47,189 nucleotides of DNA from Mycobacterium sp. KBS0706. Lineage in GTDB: Bacteria; Pseudomonadota; Alphaproteobacteria; DSM-16000; Inquilinaceae. The first letter of the stretch is position 1, and each line of letters starts with the position of its first letter. Below the pieces are notes generated by a model, which was not told the DNA's origin, ran no database searches, and saw only the letters and a program-made list of their open reading frames with translations. Position numbers and translations under genes: made by a program. The stretch spans positions 1-47,189 of the forward strand of contig NZ_VCCH02000064.1 in assembly GCF_005938675.2 (NCBI RefSeq), in the 5' to 3' direction. Positions 36,390-45,800 of this stretch are shown one piece after another.

Positions 36390-36431
36390 CGGCGTTGTGT
36401 AGCACGAGGGACCCGAGGAGGGGATCGTCGC

Positions 36432-36824
36432 GTGGGGGCTTATCTGTGGGTCGCGGCCGGCAGCGCGCTGGGCGGCATGGCGCGGTACTGGTGCTCCGGC
36501 TTCGTCGCCGAGCGCGTCGGCGAGACCTTTCCCTGGGGCACACTGGTCATCAACATCCTGGGCTCCTTCGTCATCGGCCTGTTCGGCGGCCTGACCGGGC
36601 CGGACGGCCGCTTCCTGGTCAGCCCGGAGGTGCGGATCTTCGTCATGGTCGGGCTGTGCGGCGGCTACACCACCTTCTCCTCCTTCAGCCTGCAGACCCT
36701 GGCGCTGATGCAGGACGGCGAGTGGGCCCGGGCCGGGGCCAATGTGGTGCTGTCGGTGGTACTATGTCTCCTGGCGGTCTGGCTCGGCGTCGCCGCGGCC
36801 GGGACGGCGCTGAAGGGAGTCTGA
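36432..36824 (+). CDS. crcB: fluoride exporter CrcB (Fluc)
   Basis: Four-segment fluoride channel, 130 residues, starting at GTG 36432 with a G-rich site upstream. Motifs are GGMARYW, WGTLVINILGSFVIGLF and GLCGGYTTFSSFS, with the pore asparagine and phenylalanines present. I see no fluoride riboswitch in the 42 bases before it; the upstream gene is divergent. Confidence 0.93.
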   Translation: MGAYLWVAAGSALGGMARYWCSGFVAERVGETFPWGTLVINILGSFVIGLFGGLTGPDGRFLVSPEVRIFVMVGLCGGYTTFSSFSLQTLALMQDGEWARAGANVVLSVVLCLLAVWLGVAAAGTALKGV

Positions 36825-36914
36825 CGGCGGAGGTTTTTCCCGCCATCCGTGCATAAAGGGATATTGTCATAGCCTAAGGGGATCGAGTCGGCTCAGGGAC
36901 GGGGAGAACAGGCG

Positions 36915-37418
36915 ATGAGGCTCGGGATCGTGGCGGGAATCATGGTGCTGGGGGTGCTGGCGGGTTGTGCACCGAAGCCGCTGCCGCCGGACCCGACCGC
37001 CGAGCAGCTGCTGGCCCACGGCGCCAAGCCGATCCCGCGCATGGCGCTGGTCGAGCGACTGAGCGACAAGACCGTCTACGGCACCTTCTCGGTCGACACC
37101 AACACCGCCAAGGCCGGCGACGCCTGGACCGAATACTTCGCCCCGGACGGGCAGCTGTGGTACCGCGACCGGCGCACCACCTTCCGCGGCCGCTGGCACG
37201 TGCCGGATGACAGGGACGAGCTGTGCCTGAGCTTCCGCGAGGGCGAGGACCGCTGCGCCAGGCTCTATGAGCTCGGCAGCGTGATCCAGTTCATCTCGGA
37301 GGCCCAGGGGCCCTATCAGGGCCGCGCCGTCTCCTACGCCGACAAGGTGGTGGACGGCGACGCGGAGGGGTTTATCCCGAAGAAGCCGGAGCCGCAGAAG
37401 CGCCGGCAGCGGAAATAG
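36915..37418 (+). CDS. putative lipoprotein
   Basis: Exported protein of 167 residues with a lipobox (GVLAGCAPKP, Cys at about 18). The mature part has charged, tryptophan-containing segments (WTEYFAPDGQLWYRDRR, FRGRWHV, CLSFREGEDRCARLYE) and a basic C-terminus. I do not recognise a named family with certainty. It is convergent with the next gene, 3 bases between stops. Confidence 0.75.
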   Translation: MRLGIVAGIMVLGVLAGCAPKPLPPDPTAEQLLAHGAKPIPRMALVERLSDKTVYGTFSVDTNTAKAGDAWTEYFAPDGQLWYRDRRTTFRGRWHVPDDRDELCLSFREGEDRCARLYELGSVIQFISEAQGPYQGRAVSYADKVVDGDAEGFIPKKPEPQKRRQRK

Positions 37419-37421
37419 GCT

Positions 37422-38099
37422 CTACACCAGCGGCCACATCACCCCGAAGCTGAACGGCGCCCACAGCGCGGTCGGCGCCCCGGCGGTCCGCAGCGCCTCC
37501 ACGGTCCAGACATTGCAGGTGCGCCAGGGGCGATAGGTGCCGCGCGCCACATAGAAGGCCTCGTGGGTTCCGGTCCCCGGCGGCGCTGCAAGTACGCCGC
37601 GGCCGGCAGGATCCAGCGCTGCGGTGGCGCGGATGAAGCCGATCAGCGCTTCCCGCCCCTCGCGGTCCAGCGCCAGCCTGGTGCAGCCCGGCACGCCCGC
37701 TGGGTCCAGCACATAGGCGACGTGCAGGGCACTGGGGCCGCCGCCGAACAGCGCCGCTATCGCGGTGCGGAAGCGGAGATCGGCCCAGCTGGGCGTCTCG
37801 CGGTAGAAGGTCAGGTCGCCCCAGCCGAAAGCGACGTGCAGGTTCGGCACGAAGGCGACGAGAACCGAATCCGGGAACACCGCGGTCCAGTCGACCAGTT
37901 CGTCCCGAGCCGGCAGCACGATGTCGGTGTGGGTCAGGGTGGCGCAGACATAGGCCGGCGGATCGCTGGTGGCCTGGGCCCGGCCATTGAGCGGCACCAG
38001 GGCCAGTGCCAAAGCGACGCCGACATAGAGCACGGCGAGGCCGAGCAGCCCAGCCGCCAGCGCCGCGACGATGGCTAGCGCCAAGCGCAGCGCCTTCAT
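37422..38099 (-). CDS. DUF2459 family protein
   Basis: Protein of 225 residues with one N-terminal membrane anchor. The mature part contains HTDIVLPAR, FGWGDLTFYRETPSWADL and CNVWTVEALRTAG, resembling TIGR02117, a conserved family first noted near urease genes in some genomes. The start overlaps the stop of the DUF429 gene (ATGA). The function is unknown. Confidence 0.75.
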   Translation of the reverse strand: MKALRLALAIVAALAAGLLGLAVLYVGVALALALVPLNGRAQATSDPPAYVCATLTHTDIVLPARDELVDWTAVFPDSVLVAFVPNLHVAFGWGDLTFYRETPSWADLRFRTAIAALFGGGPSALHVAYVLDPAGVPGCTRLALDREGREALIGFIRATAALDPAGRGVLAAPPGTGTHEAFYVARGTYRPWRTCNVWTVEALRTAGAPTALWAPFSFGVMWPLV

Positions 38100-38986
38100 C
38101 CGCGCACTCCGAAGATCCAGCCCTCGGTCCGGGCGGTGAGGCCGTCGAGCCCCGGCGGCGACCAGACAGCAGGGTCCGACGCCAGCGCCCGCAGCCCGGC
38201 CGCGGCCACCAGCGCGTCGGTGGCGTGGTCGGTCAGTGGATCGGGCGCCAGGGCCGGCCCGCTGCCGAGCCGCGCCAGCGCCGCGTCGAGCTCGACGCGG
38301 TCGCGCACCTTGGCGCTGAGGGTGCGGCCGGAGCGGCGCCAGAACAGGCGCGGGAAGATCTCGACCAGCACCAGCGGCTGCGCGGCCGGCGTCTCGAATG
38401 GCCACACCGCCAGCCGGCCGTCGAGCCGGCTGCGCAGATGATGCAGCACCCGCATCCCGGCCAGCGCACCGGGCCCGACCGTCTTCGGCCCGAACTGCTT
38501 GAACGGGCTGTCCGGCGCGCCCAGCCGGTCGCGGCGGCAGGCCAGCTCGGCGGCGCGGTGCGGCTCGACCCAGCCGACCGGGCGCGGCCCGCGATGCCAG
38601 AAATCGGCGATATAGTCGGAATGGCGGGCGAACCCGGCGCCATGAAAATCCGGCACTTCGGCCGCGACCCGGTCGACCAGCGCCCACAGCGCCCGAGCGT
38701 CGCCGCCAGGCGGCAGATAGCCGGCGGCGACGGCGAAGGGCAGCGAGAAGGCGCAATCGATCCCGGCCAGAATCCGGCCACCGCCGTCGGCCTGGGCCTC
38801 GAGCCATCCGGCGACGGCGGTCCGGGTCCAGCGCCGGCCGGAGGGCGGCGGCAGCAGCACTGGCCCCTCGGCACCGGCCCGGCACTCGGCCACGGCGATG
38901 CCGTCATAGGCGCCAAGCGCGCCGGACCAGTCGATGGCGACGAAGCGGTCGAAGGCAGCGGGGATGGTCTGTTCGCCTGATGTCAC
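38096..38986 (-). CDS. DUF429-like predicted nuclease-fold protein
   Basis: Protein of 296 residues. It begins with RFVAIDWSGALGAYDGIAVA, contains GIDCAFSLPFAVA near residue 75 and ends with HATDALVAAAGLRALA. These Asp/Glu-bearing strands resemble the RNase-H-like core of DUF429 proteins. Co-translated with the DUF2459 gene. Activity is not proven by sequence. Confidence 0.65.
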   Translation of the reverse strand: MTSGEQTIPAAFDRFVAIDWSGALGAYDGIAVAECRAGAEGPVLLPPPSGRRWTRTAVAGWLEAQADGGGRILAGIDCAFSLPFAVAAGYLPPGGDARALWALVDRVAAEVPDFHGAGFARHSDYIADFWHRGPRPVGWVEPHRAAELACRRDRLGAPDSPFKQFGPKTVGPGALAGMRVLHHLRSRLDGRLAVWPFETPAAQPLVLVEIFPRLFWRRSGRTLSAKVRDRVELDAALARLGSGPALAPDPLTDHATDALVAAAGLRALASDPAVWSPPGLDGLTARTEGWIFGVRG

Positions 38987-39051
38987 CCATGCCCTCTGCC
39001 GATGCCGTCACGGCGACCCTGGCAGGGCGGCATGGCCGAAGGAAGGCGGTG

Positions 39052-39984
39052 TCAGGCCAGGGCGAGGAACGCCGCCAGCAACCCGCCGAAGAAGACATAT
39101 TTGATCGCGTAGTACAGCTTCCGGTTCTTCTTCTTGATGCCCTTGAAGTAGCTCCGGATCGGATAGATGTAGGCGAACGCCTTGTTCAGCCCCGAGACCT
39201 TGTCGCCGTCGGCGTTGCGGGTGGCGCCGGCCTGGATCAGATACTTGGCGAAGAAGCGGTTCACCGCCAGCGCCCAGCGGAACCGCATCGGCCGCTCGAC
39301 GTCGCAGAACAGGATCACACGGTTCTCGTCCGAGAAGTTCTCGGCGTAGTGGATGAAGGTCTCGTCGAAGACCACGTCCTCGCCGTCGCGCCAGCTGTAG
39401 GACTTGCCGTCGACGATGATGCGGCAGCGGTCGTCATTCGGCGTGATCAGGCCGAGATGGTAGCGCAGCGAGCCGGCATAGGGGTCGCGATGCGCCACCA
39501 GCTTGCCGCCCGGCGGCAGCGAAGTGAACATCGCCGCCTTCAGGCCCGGGATGGTCTGCACCAGCGCCACCGATTTCGGGCACTGCGCCGCGGCCGAGGG
39601 CAGCGGGTCGCCGTACCACTTCAGGTAGTAGCGCTTCCAGCCGCGCCGAAAGAAGGAGTTGAAGCCGACATCGTCGAGCTTGTCCGAGCCCTTGATGTCG
39701 CCCTCCTCCTGCAGCCGCAGCGCCTCTTCGCGGAGGACGTGCCAGTTGTCCTTCAGCGCCTGCAGCTCCGGGAAGCTGCGCGGGTCATGATAGGGCGTGC
39801 TCGGCACCCGCGAGAACAGGTACATGAAGCAGTTGATCGGTGCGAAGAAGGTCGAGTGATCGGTCAGCTGGCGGGTGAAGCGGTGCCGCACCTGGCCGCG
39901 GAAATGCACCCACAGCGCCGACGCGATATAGGCGTAGACGATCAGGAACTTCGGGGCGAGCACAGTGGCCAGCATCTGGGCCAT
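39052..39984 (-). CDS. aspartyl/asparaginyl beta-hydroxylase family, LpxO-like
   Basis: Fe(II)/2-oxoglutarate dioxygenase anchored in the inner membrane, 310 residues. An N-terminal membrane helix and a C-terminal one (AIKYVFFGGLLAAFLALA) flank the catalytic domain. Iron ligands are likely the histidine/aspartate in LVAHRDPYAGSLRYHLG and the histidine in DETFIHYAEN. LpxO hydroxylates lipid A acyl chains, a plausible but unproven role. GGAGGT abuts the first ATG; the ATG at 39975 is better spaced and may be the true start. Confidence 0.82.
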   Translation of the reverse strand: MAQMLATVLAPKFLIVYAYIASALWVHFRGQVRHRFTRQLTDHSTFFAPINCFMYLFSRVPSTPYHDPRSFPELQALKDNWHVLREEALRLQEEGDIKGSDKLDDVGFNSFFRRGWKRYYLKWYGDPLPSAAAQCPKSVALVQTIPGLKAAMFTSLPPGGKLVAHRDPYAGSLRYHLGLITPNDDRCRIIVDGKSYSWRDGEDVVFDETFIHYAENFSDENRVILFCDVERPMRFRWALAVNRFFAKYLIQAGATRNADGDKVSGLNKAFAYIYPIRSYFKGIKKKNRKLYYAIKYVFFGGLLAAFLALA

Positions 39985-40054
39985 ACCTCCAACCGGACCC
40001 GGGCGACGGGACCGGGTTTGCGACCAATTCGCACGCTCTATACCATTCCTCCGA

Positions 40055-40072
40055 CCTGACCGATAGGTCAGG
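40055..40072. promoter_or_regulatory. palindrome upstream of the LpxO-like gene
   Basis: CCTGACC-GATA-GGTCAGG is a perfect 7-base inverted repeat, with TATAGA on the minus strand about 17 bases downstream. It may be an operator or the hairpin ending rarA transcription. A second GC-rich dyad (40074-40097) favours a terminator role there. Confidence 0.35.
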
Positions 40073-40099
40073 GCGCCGCACCGCCCGACGGGGGCGGCG

Positions 40100-41419
40100 T
40101 TACTCCTCCGTCCTCTGCCCCCGCAGCTTGGCCCAATAGTCCAGCCGCTTCTTGATCTCGCGCTCGAAGCCGCGCTCCACCGGGCGGTAGAACTCCTGCC
40201 GGTCCATGTCCGGTGGGAAATAGTTCTGGCCGGAGAAGCCCTCGTCCGTGTCGTGGTCGTAGGCATAGCCCTTGCCGTAGCCGATCTCCTTCATCAGCTT
40301 GGTCGGGGCGTTGAGGATATGCATCGGCGGCATCAGGCTGCCGGTCTCCTTCGCCGCGCGGGCACTGGCCTTGAACGCGGTGTAGGCCGCGTTCGATTTC
40401 GGCGCCGTGGCCAGGTAGATCACCGCCTGGGCAACCGCCAGCTCGCCCTCCGGGCTGCCCAGCCGCTCATAGGCGTCCCAGGCCGCCAGCGACTGGGTCA
40501 GCGCCTGCGGGTCGGCCATGCCGATATCCTCGACCGCGAAGCGCACCAGCCGGCGCACGACATAGAGCGGGTCCTCGCCGCCCGCCAGCATCCGCGCGAA
40601 CCAGTAGAGGCCGGCATCGACGTCGGAGCCGCGCAGCGATTTGTGCAGCGCCGAGATCAGGTTGTAGTGGCTCTCCTGCGCCTTGTCGTAGACCGGCGCC
40701 CGGCGCTGCACCGTCTGCGCCAGGCCGGCGGCGTCGAGCGGCGCGGCCGGCTTCAGCGCGAACAGCTCCTCCGCCAGGTTCAAGAGGTAGCGGCCGTCGC
40801 CGTCGGCCATGGCCTTGACCGCGTCGCGCGCCTCCGGCGTCAGCGGCAGCGTCCGGCCCTCCGTCGCCTCGGCCCGCTGCAGCAGCTCCTCCAGCGCCGC
40901 GAAATCGAGGCGGTTGAGGACGAAGACCTGGCAGCGCGACAGGAGCGCCGCGTTCAGCTCGAAGGACGGGTTCTCGGTGGTGGCGCCGATCAGGGTGACG
41001 GTGCCGTCCTCGACCACCGGCAGGAAGGCGTCCTGCTGGCTGCGGTTGAAGCGGTGCACCTCGTCGACGAACAAGAGCGTGCCCTGCCCGGCCGCGCGCC
41101 GGCCGCGCGCCGCCTCGAAGATCTTCCGCAGGTCGGCGACGCCGGAGAAGATCGCCGACAGCGGCTCGAAATGCAGGTCGGTGTGCTCGGCCAGCAGCCG
41201 GGCGAGCGTGGTCTTGCCGCAGCCGGGCGGACCCCACAGGATCATGCTGGCGATGCGGTGCGCCGCCACCATCCGGCCGATCGGGCCCTCCGGCTTCAGC
41301 AGATGGTCCTGGCCAACCACCTCGCCGATGCTGCGCGGCCGCAGCCGGTCGGCCAGCGGCCGCGGCGCCTGGTCGGCGAAAAGCGAGGGCGTGTCGTCGG
41401 GTCTCGGGGAGCGTGCCAT
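40100..41419 (-). CDS. rarA: replication-associated recombination protein A
   Basis: AAA+ ATPase (RarA/MgsA/WRNIP1) that acts at stalled replication forks, 439 residues. Walker A is GPPGCGKTTLA near 60, Walker B is LLFVDEVHRF, sensor 1 is GATTENPSFE, and the C-terminal SRPP-like tetramer region has KGYAYDHD and GQNYFPP. The ATG at 41419 is chosen because the longer frame begins with an arginine-rich stretch; ATG 41431 is possible. Confidence 0.93.
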   Translation of the reverse strand: MARSPRPDDTPSLFADQAPRPLADRLRPRSIGEVVGQDHLLKPEGPIGRMVAAHRIASMILWGPPGCGKTTLARLLAEHTDLHFEPLSAIFSGVADLRKIFEAARGRRAAGQGTLLFVDEVHRFNRSQQDAFLPVVEDGTVTLIGATTENPSFELNAALLSRCQVFVLNRLDFAALEELLQRAEATEGRTLPLTPEARDAVKAMADGDGRYLLNLAEELFALKPAAPLDAAGLAQTVQRRAPVYDKAQESHYNLISALHKSLRGSDVDAGLYWFARMLAGGEDPLYVVRRLVRFAVEDIGMADPQALTQSLAAWDAYERLGSPEGELAVAQAVIYLATAPKSNAAYTAFKASARAAKETGSLMPPMHILNAPTKLMKEIGYGKGYAYDHDTDEGFSGQNYFPPDMDRQEFYRPVERGFEREIKKRLDYWAKLRGQRTEE

Positions 41420-41513
41420 GATGGGCCGCATCGTCGGCCAGCGGCCGCGGCGGCGCAATGGCGCGCTTCGCCGCCGGAGCCGGCGCCACAATCCGGCCAC
41501 GCTTTCGCCCGGA

Positions 41514-41529
41514 TGTGATCACGGTCACT
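41514..41529. promoter_or_regulatory. CRP/FNR-type site upstream of the RND operon
   Basis: TGTGATCACGGTCACT matches TGTGA-N6-TCACA at 9 of 10 positions. It lies 120 bases before the pump operon and 95 bases before rarA on the other strand. Confidence 0.5.
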
Positions 41530-41540
41530 TCGCCGGGAAC

Positions 41541-41555
41541 TTTTGCAGTGCAAAA
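41541..41555. promoter_or_regulatory. perfect 15-base palindrome upstream of the RND operon
   Basis: TTTTGCAGTGCAAAA has exact 7-base arms about one centre base. A TATAAC (41573-41578) follows 17 bases later, so it would cover the -35 region. It is a likely repressor site, though no regulator gene adjoins the pump. Confidence 0.5.
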
Positions 41556-41647
41556 GGCGAACGACCCGCAGCTATAACCCCGACAATTGACAACCCCCCA
41601 TGCAGGCACGACCCTCTTGGCCGGGGACCTCCTGTGGAGTGCGAGAC

Positions 41648-42841
41648 ATGATGACCGGGCGCCTGCAGACGCGGCCAGGAAGGGTGTTCGGCACCCTCGC
41701 GGCATTGGCTACGGTGGCTTTCCTGGCCGCCTGCAACGAATCGGGCGGCGACCAGGGGCAGTCGGCGCCGCCACCCCCGCCGGTCACGGTGGCCTCGCCA
41801 CTGGTCAAGAAGATCACCGAATGGGACGAGTTCACCGGCCGCTACGAGGCGACCGCGAGGGTCGAGGTGCGCGCCCGCGTCTCCGGCTATCTGCAGTCGA
41901 TCAACTTCGCCGACGGCGCCACGGTCAAGCAGGGCGACGTCATGTTCGTGATCGACCCGCGGCCCTACCAGGCGACGGTGGATTCGGCCAAGGCCGACCT
42001 GACCAGCGCCGAGGCCCGGCTCGACCTCGCCAAGGTCCAGCTCGACCGCGCCTCGTCGCTGGTCGCCCAGTCCAACGTCTCGCGCTCGGCCTATGACCAG
42101 GCGGTGCAGGAGCGCCGGGCGGCCGAGGCCGCGGTGGCCCAGACCACGGCGGCGCTGCAATCGGCCCAGCTGAACCTCGATTTCACCCAGGTCAAGGCGC
42201 CGATGGCCGGCCGCGTCTCCAACCGCCGCGTCGACATCGGCAACCTGGTCACGGGCGACCCCAACTCGACCCTGCTGACCACCATCGTGGCGCTGGACCC
42301 GATCTATTTCGAGTTCGACATGAGCGAGGCCGACTACCTCGCCTATCAGCGCGCGGTGGTGGCCGGCAAGCTGCCCTCGACCCGCGACAACCAGACGATC
42401 ATCCAGACCCGCCTGCCGGACGAGCAGGACTGGCCCCATGCCGGCACCATGAACTTCGTCGACAACCAGATCGACCCCGGCTCCGGCACCATCCGCGCCC
42501 GTGCCATCCTGGACAACAAGGACCTGTTCATCACCCCGGGCCAGTTCGGCCGCATCCGGCTGCCGGGATCGAACGAGTACGAGGCCATCCTGGTCCCGGA
42601 CAGCGCGATCCTGACCGACCAGTCGAACCGGATCGTGATGACGGTCAAGGATGACGGCACGGTCGAACCCAAGATGATCCGGCCGGGCCCGACCCAGCCG
42701 GGCGGCCTGCGCATCGTGCGCGAGGGCCTGACCGGGCAGGAGAAGGTCATCATCAATGGGCTGGTCCGGGCGCGCCCGGGCGCCAAGGTCACGGCGCAGC
42801 CCGGCAAGATCGAGCCGGCGCCGGAATACGAAGCGAACTGA
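41648..42841 (+). CDS. RND efflux periplasmic adaptor (AcrA/MexE type)
   Basis: Membrane-fusion lipoprotein of a tripartite efflux pump, 397 residues. It has a lipobox (FLAACNES), a biotinyl-lipoyl half (ARVSGYLQSINFADGATVKQ), a coiled-coil hairpin (about 95-165), the second lipoyl half (LDFTQVKAPMAGRVSNRRVD) and a beta-barrel. The start ATG 41648 has GGAG. It is 12 bases before the pump gene. Confidence 0.92.
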   Translation: MMTGRLQTRPGRVFGTLAALATVAFLAACNESGGDQGQSAPPPPPVTVASPLVKKITEWDEFTGRYEATARVEVRARVSGYLQSINFADGATVKQGDVMFVIDPRPYQATVDSAKADLTSAEARLDLAKVQLDRASSLVAQSNVSRSAYDQAVQERRAAEAAVAQTTAALQSAQLNLDFTQVKAPMAGRVSNRRVDIGNLVTGDPNSTLLTTIVALDPIYFEFDMSEADYLAYQRAVVAGKLPSTRDNQTIIQTRLPDEQDWPHAGTMNFVDNQIDPGSGTIRARAILDNKDLFITPGQFGRIRLPGSNEYEAILVPDSAILTDQSNRIVMTVKDDGTVEPKMIRPGPTQPGGLRIVREGLTGQEKVIINGLVRARPGAKVTAQPGKIEPAPEYEAN

Positions 42842-42853
42842 GGACAGGCCCAG

Positions 42854-45800
42854 ATGCGCTTCTCCCATTTCTGCATCGACCGCCCGATCTTCGCGACGGT
42901 GCTGTCGATCCTGGTCGTGCTGCTCGGCGCGGCCGCGTACTTCACCCTGCCGGTGGCGCAGTATCCCGAGATTGCGCCGCCGACCATCGAGATCCGCACC
43001 TCCTACCCCGGCGCCTCGGCCGAGGTGGTCTCCAACACGGTCGCAACGCCGATCGAGCAGGAGATCAACGGCGTCGAGCATATGCTGTACATGCAGTCGC
43101 AGGCGACCGGCGACGGCCAGCTGGTGATCCAGGTCACCTTCGCGCTGGGCACCGATCTCGACATCGCCCAGGTGCTGGTGCAGAACCGCGTCGCCGTGGC
43201 CGAGCCGCGGCTGCCGGAGGAGGTGCGCCAGATCGGCGTCACCGTGCGCAAATCCTCGCCCGACCTGATGATGGTGATCCATCTCAGCTCGTCGGACGGG
43301 TCGCGCGACCCGCTCTACATCTCCAACTACGCGACGCTGCAGATCAAGGACGTGCTGGCCCGCCTCGACGGCGTCGGCGACGTGCGCATCTTCGGCTCCC
43401 GCGACTACGCCATGCGGGTCTGGCTGGACCCGGACAAGGTGGCCTCGCGCAACATGACTGCAGGCGAGGTGGTCGCGGCGCTGCGCTCGCAGAACGTCCA
43501 GGTCGCCTCCGGCGTGCTGAACCAGCCGCCGGTGCCGAACCAGAGCGGCGCCTACCAGCTCAATGTCGAGACGCTCGGCCGGCTGTCCGACCCGCGCCAG
43601 TTCGGCAACATCGTGATCAAGACCGACACCGACGGCCGCGTCACCCGGGTGCGCGACATCGCCACGGTCGAGCTGGCGGCCCAGGACTACACCGCCAACG
43701 GCTATCTCGACGAACGGCCGGCGGTGCCGCTGCTGATCTTCCAGCGCCCGGGCTCGAACGCGCTCGAGACGGCCGATCGCCTGATCTCGACCATGCAGGA
43801 GCTGTCCAAGAGCTTCCCGCCGGGCCTGCAGTACAACATCGTCTACAACCCGACCGAGTTCATCGCCGAATCGGTGCATGAGGTCGAGAAGACGATCTGG
43901 GAGGCGATCGTCCTGGTCGTCATCGTCGTCATCCTGTTCCTGCAGACTTGGCGCGCGGCGATCATCCCGGTCGTCGCCATCCCGATCTCGCTGATCGGCA
44001 CCTTCATGGTGATGGCGGCGCTGGGATATTCGTTGAACAACCTGTCGCTGTTCGGGCTGGTGCTCGCCATCGGCATCGTCGTCGACGACGCCATCGTGGT
44101 GGTCGAGAACGTCGAGCGGCATCTGCGCGAGGGCAAGTCGCCGAAAGAGGCGGCGCATCTGACCATGGACGAGGTCGGCGGCGCGCTGATCGCCATCGCC
44201 CTGGTGCTGTGCGCCGTGTTCATCCCGGCGGCGCTGATCAGCGGCATCGCCGGCCAGTTCTTCCGCCAGTTCGCGGTGACCATCGCCGCGGCGACGGTGA
44301 TCTCGGCCTTCGTGTCGCTGACCCTGAGCCCGGCGCTGTGCGCCATCCTCTTGAAGCCGCACCAGGAGCATCACGAGAAGAAGACCTTCGTGCTGTTCCG
44401 GCCGATCCAGTCCTTCTTCCGCGGCTTCAACTGGGCTTTCGACAAGCTGTCGCTCGGCTATGGCGGGCTGACCCGGCGGATCGTCCGCTTCGCCGCGGTC
44501 ATGCTGGTGCTCTATGTCGGGCTGATCGGCCTGACCGGGCTGCAGTTCGGCCGGGCGCCGACCGGCTTCATCCCCGACCAGGACCAGGGCTACCTGATCA
44601 CCGTGATCCAGCTGCCCCCCGGCTCCTCCCTCGCCCGCACCGATGCGGTGGTGCGGCAGGCCGCCAAGGAGATCCTGGAGGTGCCGGGCATCGCCCATGT
44701 CGTGCCGTTCTCCGGCTTCGACGGCGCCACCTTCACCAACGCCTCGAATGCCGGCGCGATCTTCACCCCCTTCGCGCCCTTCGCCGAACGCACCGCCAAG
44801 GGCCAGACGGTGACGGAGCTGCAGCGGGCCGTGACCCAGAAGCTCGCCCACATCCAGGACGCCTTCATCATCGTCATCCAGCCCCCGCCCGTGCGCGGCA
44901 TCGGCACCGGTGGCGGCTTCAAGATGATGGTCGAGGACAAGTCCGGCCGCGGCCTGCCGGCGCTGGACGCCGCGACCCAGGAAATCGTGGCGAAGGCGAA
45001 CCAGACCCCCGGCCTGGCCGGCGTGTTCTCGCTGTTCAACACCCGCACGCCGAAGCTCTATGCCGATATCGACCGGGTGAAGGCGGAGATGCTGGGCGTG
45101 CCGGCCGACCGGGTGTTCGAGACGCTGGAGGTCTATCTCGGCTCGACCTATGTCAACGACTTCAACTATCTCGGCCGCACCTTCCGCCTGACCGCGCAGG
45201 CGGACGGCAAGTTCCGGCAGAACCTGCGCGACATCGGCAACTACAAGACCCGCAGCGACAGCGGCGGGATGGTGCCGCTCAGCGCCGTGGCCAGCTTCCA
45301 CGACCGCACCGGCGCCTATCGCGTGCCGCGCTTCAACCTGTACCCGGCGGCCGAGGTCCAGGGGGCGACCCTGCCGGGCTATTCCACCGGCTATGCCCTG
45401 GCGACGATGGAGCAGATCGCCACCGAGACCCTGCCGCAGGGCTTCGGCTTCGAATGGACCGAGCTGGCGCTGCAGGAGAAGCTGGCCGGCAACACCGGCA
45501 TGCTGGTGTTCGTCGCCTCGGTGGTGTTCGTCTTCCTGCTGCTGGCGGCGCAGTATGAAAGCTGGACCCTGCCGCTGTCGGTCATCCTGATCGTGCCGAT
45601 GTGCCTGTTGGCCGCGGTCACGGGGCTACTGCTCAGGGGTATGGACGTCAACATCCTGGCGCAGATCGGCTTCGTCGTGCTGATCGGCCTGGCGGCGAAG
45701 AACGCGATCCTGATCGTCGAGTTCGCCCGCCAGGCGGAGGAGCATGGCGAGAGCCGGCAGGAGGCCGCGATCTCGGCCGCCCGCACCCGGCTGCGGCCGA

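Noticed and set aside
36390..36431. Possible fluoride riboswitch before crcB
   Set aside because: The gap is only 42 bases and I see none of the conserved fluoride-aptamer segments.
41525..45301. A very long open frame (about 1258 codons) on the minus strand opposite the RND pump genes
   Set aside because: It is the antisense shadow of high-GC coding sequence. The translation is His/Arg/Asp-rich low complexity, while the plus strand encodes clear AcrA and AcrB proteins.
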